This document shows, piece after piece, positions 14,537-18,208 of a stretch of DNA of 18,208 nt. Origin of the DNA: Blastocatellia bacterium (GTDB taxonomy: Bacteria > Acidobacteriota > Blastocatellia > Pyrinomonadales > Pyrinomonadaceae); the NCBI GenBank assembly GCA_013695195.1, contig JACDAY010000355.1, positions 1 to 18,208 on the forward strand, read 5' to 3'. The notes under the pieces were generated by a model. That model had not been told where the DNA came from, did not search any database, and was given only the letters and a program-made list of their open reading frames with translations. The stretch's first letter is position 1. Every line of letters begins with the position of its first letter. The translations under genes and the position numbers were made by a program.

Positions 14537-15298
14537 TCAAACCATTTGGTCGTCCGCCTTTTTCAGGCCTTGTTTCTCGGCTCGTTCGTTGTCGAGCTCG
14601 GTGAGGACATCCAACAGGAAGTTTGTATTACTATTGACGACGATGACGACGGGGAATTCATGGTCAGAGGTGGTAAATTCAAAGGTCCCGCTGCTGATCT
14701 CGATAACTTCGCGGAAGGCCGAAACACCGTTATGTGCATTGCACTCAGCATCAACGATCTTGCCTTCATTAAACGAGACGTTGGCTAGGTGAAGATCGGA
14801 TTTTATTACGAGCAGCCCGGTCATTTTCCCGCTCTCGATTACCTGAACGGCGTCAAAAATACTGACATAAGCCAAATTACCCGCAAAAGTTACATCGGTA
14901 CGAACTTTTTGCGGTGATTTGTCCCGGTTTACGGCAAAATCCGGACGGCGGGCGCGGCGGATCGCTTCAAGTCCCGGAGCGACAGAAACACGTGGGTCAA
15001 GAAGCTTTGCTTCTTGCAAACGGTCGTATGCCAGATCGAAATCCTCGCGGTGTATATAAAGACTGACCAAGGCCAAACACTGCTTCGCGGCTTCGTTTAA
15101 GTTCTTCTGTTTAATACAGATATCCCGCATCTTTTCGCGCAGCGAAATAGAGCGCGGACTCCTTTCGAGCGAATCGCGAAGCAGCGAAAAAGCCTTTTCG
15201 GGCGAGCTGTATTTGATGAAAAGATCGGCATCGAGCAGGACGGATTCAATAGAAACTTCCGAAACCGGGATGCCAGGGCTTTCTAAAACCTGATTCAT
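14537..15298 (-). CDS. DUF4388 (PATAN-like) domain protein with N-terminal helical repeats
   Basis: The 253-residue cytoplasmic protein has two parts. Residues 20-115 are helical and TPR-like (AFSLLRDSLERSPRSISLRE, then NEAAKQCLALVSLY, then FDLAYDRLQEAKLLDP). From 138 to about 238 runs a DUF4388 domain: FAGNLAYVSIFDAVQVIESG, KMTGLLVI, VSFNEGKIVDAECNAHNGV, FREVIEISSGTFEFT and a final helix with LLDVLTELDNE. DUF4388/PATAN domains occur in response-regulator and motility-signalling proteins of cyanobacteria, deltaproteobacteria and acidobacteria, where they are thought to mediate protein contacts. No receiver or output domain is present here, so it is probably an adaptor. It lies 90 bases upstream of smc on the same strand and may share transcription with it, although smc seems to have its own promoter. 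The ATG lacks a clear Shine-Dalgarno. Confidence 0.8.
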   Translation of the reverse strand: MNQVLESPGIPVSEVSIESVLLDADLFIKYSSPEKAFSLLRDSLERSPRSISLREKMRDICIKQKNLNEAAKQCLALVSLYIHREDFDLAYDRLQEAKLLDPRVSVAPGLEAIRRARRPDFAVNRDKSPQKVRTDVTFAGNLAYVSIFDAVQVIESGKMTGLLVIKSDLHLANVSFNEGKIVDAECNAHNGVSAFREVIEISSGTFEFTTSDHEFPVVIVVNSNTNFLLDVLTELDNERAEKQGLKKADDQMV

Positions 15299-15307
15299 AG
15301 ATGATGC

Positions 15308-15323
15308 TGAACAACAATGTTCA
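15308..15323. repeat. Hairpin in the leader of the DUF4388 gene
   Basis: TGAACA and TGTTCA form a perfect 6-bp stem with the four-base loop ACAA, ending ten bases upstream of the start codon at 15298. It lies downstream of the candidate promoter, so it would be part of the transcript. Confidence 0.35.
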
Positions 15324-15335
15324 ACAATTTAAGTT

Positions 15336-15363
15336 ATCATATTTATACAGGTTTAGTCATCAA
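15336..15363 (-). promoter_or_regulatory. Candidate promoter of the DUF4388 gene
   Basis: On the minus strand TTGATG (15363-15358) and TATGAT (15341-15336) are spaced by 16 bases, about 40 bases before the ATG at 15298. Confidence 0.45.
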
Positions 15364-15391
15364 GAATTTTACAAGTCCGCGAATAATCGCG

Positions 15392-18208
15392 CTAAAAATC
15401 GAATCTGAGTCCAATCCGAATGGCCCGTGCACGCAGCGTGCGCGTCGGAATCAAAAAGTCCTGATTCACCGCGTTCGGTGTCAGATCGATAAATTCCGAA
15501 CCGAAAGTAAATATTCTGGAATTAAAAATATTGTCGAATTCAATGTTCGGACGCAGACGGAACCGAGCGTCCCGGCCTTTGCCAAAGCGAATTTCGCGGC
15601 TGACGTTCAAATCAAATAGAAATAAAATCGGGCCTTTGCCGGAATTACGCTGCAAATTGCCCGCTCGTCCGATCGGTGCAAACGAAAGTTGATCGACCAA
15701 AGCTTGTGGATATGGATCGCCCGGCTCACGGTATCGAATATCGTCGAGATTACCCGTAAAATTCGGGCGGTCATTGCTATTATCGTCCAGATTGCGGTCG
15801 ACGCCGCCGTTGCCGAGATTAAACGGGTTGCTTGAGCCGAGCCGAAGGATTGGCGAAAAATTTAATCCAAGCAGATATTTAGGCATCTCGAACGTACCCG
15901 AAAGAGCAAAGCGATGGCGTCGGTCTTGAACACTGCGCGAGCGCTCGGCTGAGAAGTCGCTAAACGACTGTGGATTTGTCGTATTGTTAAGCCCGTCGTC
16001 GATTAGCTTCGAAAGAGTGTAAACTGCGCGAAACGACGCGCCGCCGCCGAAGGCGAGGCTCCTAAACCGCCGCCTTAGTTCCACGGTCAAGCCGTTGTAC
16101 AAACTGCTGCCGATCGAAGCAACCTGATCAATATTGTCGCTAATACCGTTGTTAAGCCTCCGTCCAACCTGCGCCAACAACTGTGCACGAGCAATTCCGA
16201 CAGGTGCGCCTGCAGCAGTCGAGGTATTACGGTTAGCTAGATTGACAATCTGCACGCTACCGCTCGTCGTAACACCGGAAGTAGTATCCCCAGCATCCCC
16301 ATTCACGAAACGGATTGCAGGATTGGTATTGCCGCGGACGAGATAGTCGTTGTAATCAACGAAGCCCTCGGGAAGTCTGAACGAATTTGCATTGAATTCT
16401 CGGAATAACCGAATCGTTTTGTTATACGTATAGTTTGACTCGAAGACAAACCCGCTGCCGATTTCTCGTTCCAAGCCGACGTTAAACTGATAGCTTTCGG
16501 GAATCTTCAGAGTGGGATCGAGCTGTCGTAAACTGTTTGAGGCATTTGTAAAGCCAGTTTGTCCGGCGGGCAATGTTGATTCGATCTGACGAATTTCTTC
16601 TAACGTCGGCACGTTGGGGAATGTAATCGCTCGTAAGACCCTGCACCTTGCCGTCGAGAAATCAGATGTCGTGGAAACATAACAGTTATCGGCATTAAAG
16701 GCGGAAGGACCGCTTAGTGTTGCCGAGCTCGTATTATAATTCAATCGTGATTCAGTCAGAGTCGAATCGTCGAATGTGCGTAGTAGAACTCGGTTATAAA
16801 AAATACCGCCGCCGACTCGAATCACGCCCTTGCCATCTCTAAAAGGCGCATAAGCAATCGCCGCTCGCGGACCAAAATTATTGTTGTCTTTTAATATTGT
16901 TTCCCTTTCGTATCGCAGGCCGAGGCTAATGGTTAAGTTTGACCTGGTTTTCCATTCGTCCTGCAAGAAGAAACCCGAATACGTATTCGATTGGTCTGCA
17001 GTCCGGCCGAAGTTGAAACGGTACTGGGAAATGCGATTGTCAAGAAATCCCCTTACATTTGCGAAATTGAATGTTCCGGTAGCGTCGCTCAGATCTGAAA
17101 ATGCGGATTTGATGTTCTGTACGTCCGCACCGATCTTGAGCGTATGCGCCCCTGCAATGATATTCAAGGTTTCTTGAAACTGGTAACGCGTTTCCTTGCG
17201 GCTATCCGGGAAATTGTTCGCGAGGAACGTGGAGTTTCCGGCAGTTAATGTTCCGTTTCGGCGGTCTCCTGCAGGAATAGCCAAACTATCGTTCAGGCTT
17301 ATCAGTACAACCGGATCAGTTATATTATTCGACGCAAAACTCGGTTCGAAAATGGAATATTGGAAGCGAAATTGATTGACCACTTTTGAAGTGAAAACGT
17401 AATTGTCAGTAAATTTTATAGCTCTCGTCTTTCGCGTTGGCCCTAAAATCGCCTCCTCCAGCCGGTTGGTGGCGGCTCTGAATTGGCGTGTGCTGCGATT
17501 TTTACCGATTTCAAAATTGACGGTTATATTGTGAGCGCCGGCAAAGGCATGATCGATTCGCTGAGTAAAAAAATTTTTGGTCGAAGGCGTGTCAACCGTC
17601 TGAACGAAAGGTGCAACCAAGGCCGGTGTAAAAGCCGGATTTGGAAAGTTGCGGATGTCTTCCAAACGCTCCGCCCCGCCTGTTGACACGGGCAAAGCGA
17701 GGTTCGCATTTTGTCCGATGGGAACGATTGTGTCAATTCGAGTCGTGTCAAAAAGTTTATCGTATTCATAGGCCGAAAAGAAAAAGGTTTTGTCCTTGAA
17801 GTAACCAAGCGGAACCGGACCGCTAAAGGTAAAACTCGGGTTGTAATCGGTGAACGGAAGCTTTTCTAAGCCCCGTCGATTATTGTTGTAAGTATTTGCG
17901 TTAAAATCGCTGTTTCGGTAAGACATATAGGCCCGTCCGCGAAACTTTTTGGAACCCGCTCGTGTGCGTATATTGACACGCCCGCCTGAAGCGCGGCCGT
18001 ACTCCGATGAAAATTGGTTGGTGATGACCTGCACCTCGGCGATGGCGTCAATCGAAGGCTGAAAACGCTCTTGTGCCAGCCGGTCGTCGTTGTTGTCAAG
18101 CCCGTCAATTGTGATGTTATTAGAAAAAGCCGCGCCGCCGCTCAGAGAAAAAATTCCGCTTTCGAGCGGTGTTGAGCGCGGATCGTTATTCGTGTTCGTA
18201 CCGAAAGC
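15392..18208 (-). CDS. Oar-like TonB-dependent outer membrane receptor (partial, N-terminus missing)
   Basis: At least 938 residues are present; the frame stays open through the right edge, so the start, signal peptide and any N-terminal carboxypeptidase-regulatory-like domain lie outside. The visible part begins in the plug domain (ITIDGLDNNDDRL, IDAIAEVQVITNQFSSEYGR, ASGGRVNIRTRAGS) and continues into a long beta-barrel with many alternating aromatic strands (FFFSAYEYD, YSGFFLQDEWKTRSNL, GLRYERE, FGPRAAIAYAPF). It ends IRIGLRFDF, the terminal aromatic residue expected of an outer membrane barrel. Such receptors are greatly expanded in Acidobacteriota and are thought to import large substrates such as oligosaccharides or peptides using TonB energy. 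The substrate cannot be read here. A GTG at 18034 could be mistaken for the start, but recognisable plug sequence lies upstream of it. Confidence 0.92.
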   Translation of the reverse strand, partial: AFGTNTNNDPRSTPLESGIFSLSGGAAFSNNITIDGLDNNDDRLAQERFQPSIDAIAEVQVITNQFSSEYGRASGGRVNIRTRAGSKKFRGRAYMSYRNSDFNANTYNNNRRGLEKLPFTDYNPSFTFSGPVPLGYFKDKTFFFSAYEYDKLFDTTRIDTIVPIGQNANLALPVSTGGAERLEDIRNFPNPAFTPALVAPFVQTVDTPSTKNFFTQRIDHAFAGAHNITVNFEIGKNRSTRQFRAATNRLEEAILGPTRKTRAIKFTDNYVFTSKVVNQFRFQYSIFEPSFASNNITDPVVLISLNDSLAIPAGDRRNGTLTAGNSTFLANNFPDSRKETRYQFQETLNIIAGAHTLKIGADVQNIKSAFSDLSDATGTFNFANVRGFLDNRISQYRFNFGRTADQSNTYSGFFLQDEWKTRSNLTISLGLRYERETILKDNNNFGPRAAIAYAPFRDGKGVIRVGGGIFYNRVLLRTFDDSTLTESRLNYNTSSATLSGPSAFNADNCYVSTTSDFSTARCRVLRAITFPNVPTLEEIRQIESTLPAGQTGFTNASNSLRQLDPTLKIPESYQFNVGLEREIGSGFVFESNYTYNKTIRLFREFNANSFRLPEGFVDYNDYLVRGNTNPAIRFVNGDAGDTTSGVTTSGSVQIVNLANRNTSTAAGAPVGIARAQLLAQVGRRLNNGISDNIDQVASIGSSLYNGLTVELRRRFRSLAFGGGASFRAVYTLSKLIDDGLNNTTNPQSFSDFSAERSRSVQDRRHRFALSGTFEMPKYLLGLNFSPILRLGSSNPFNLGNGGVDRNLDDNSNDRPNFTGNLDDIRYREPGDPYPQALVDQLSFAPIGRAGNLQRNSGKGPILFLFDLNVSREIRFGKGRDARFRLRPNIEFDNIFNSRIFTFGSEFIDLTPNAVNQDFLIPTRTLRARAIRIGLRFDF

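Noticed and set aside
14192..14788. 198-residue open frame on the plus strand spanning the smc start, the intergenic gap and the DUF4388 gene end
   Set aside because: It lies antisense to two well-supported genes, matches no family and has no ribosome binding site.
18032..18034. GTG as the start codon of the TonB-dependent receptor
   Set aside because: The frame upstream encodes conserved plug-domain sequence (ITIDGLDNN and following) through the window edge.

Overview
The window looks like a chromosomal segment from an acidobacterium, most likely of the Blastocatellia/Pyrinomonadaceae kind. The clues are a very large Oar-like TonB-dependent receptor, a single-chain E2-E1 2-oxoglutarate dehydrogenase, moderate GC content and several conserved but unnamed secreted or membrane proteins. 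This assignment is inference from gene content; no rRNA is present. No tRNA, CRISPR array, transposase or phage gene was seen.

Left part (1-2983). The 5' end of a TerC-family membrane protein gene runs off the left edge on the minus strand. Its leader carries a clear yybP-ykoY (manganese) riboswitch whose closing helix competes with a strong intrinsic terminator, and a consensus promoter sits just upstream. Next come a four-helix membrane protein (plus strand), an unrecognised 131-residue protein (minus) and a sugar-nucleotide epimerase/dehydratase (minus). A gene-free stretch with two small hairpins lies at 1620-1935.

Middle (3064-9702), all on the plus strand. ribH (riboflavin pathway) and nusB (antitermination) overlap by 11 bases and form one transcription unit. 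After a gene-poor gap of 376 bases comes a 1260-residue 2-oxoglutarate dehydrogenase in which an E2 acyltransferase domain without a lipoyl domain is fused ahead of the E1 domain, as in actinobacterial Kgd/OdhA. It is followed by an inverted-repeat element of about 130 bases and a strong terminator. A CapA-family exported metallophosphatase-like protein then ends almost head-on against the next gene.

Right part (9709-18208), all on the minus strand. In transcription order these are a partial TonB-dependent receptor entering from the right edge, a protein with an N-terminal helical-repeat region and a C-terminal DUF4388 (PATAN-like) domain, the chromosome condensation protein SMC, and an unrecognised secreted protein. 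SMC carries an unusual insertion of about 75-90 residues in its N-terminal head lobe, whose first half is very acidic. Its start region holds two inverted repeats overlapping a candidate promoter.

Most genes are housekeeping genes with separate promoters. No clear multi-gene novel system was found. The points most worth following up are the riboswitch-terminator switch, the E2-E1 fusion, the SMC head insertion, the paired inverted repeats before smc, and the repeat-like element after the dehydrogenase gene.
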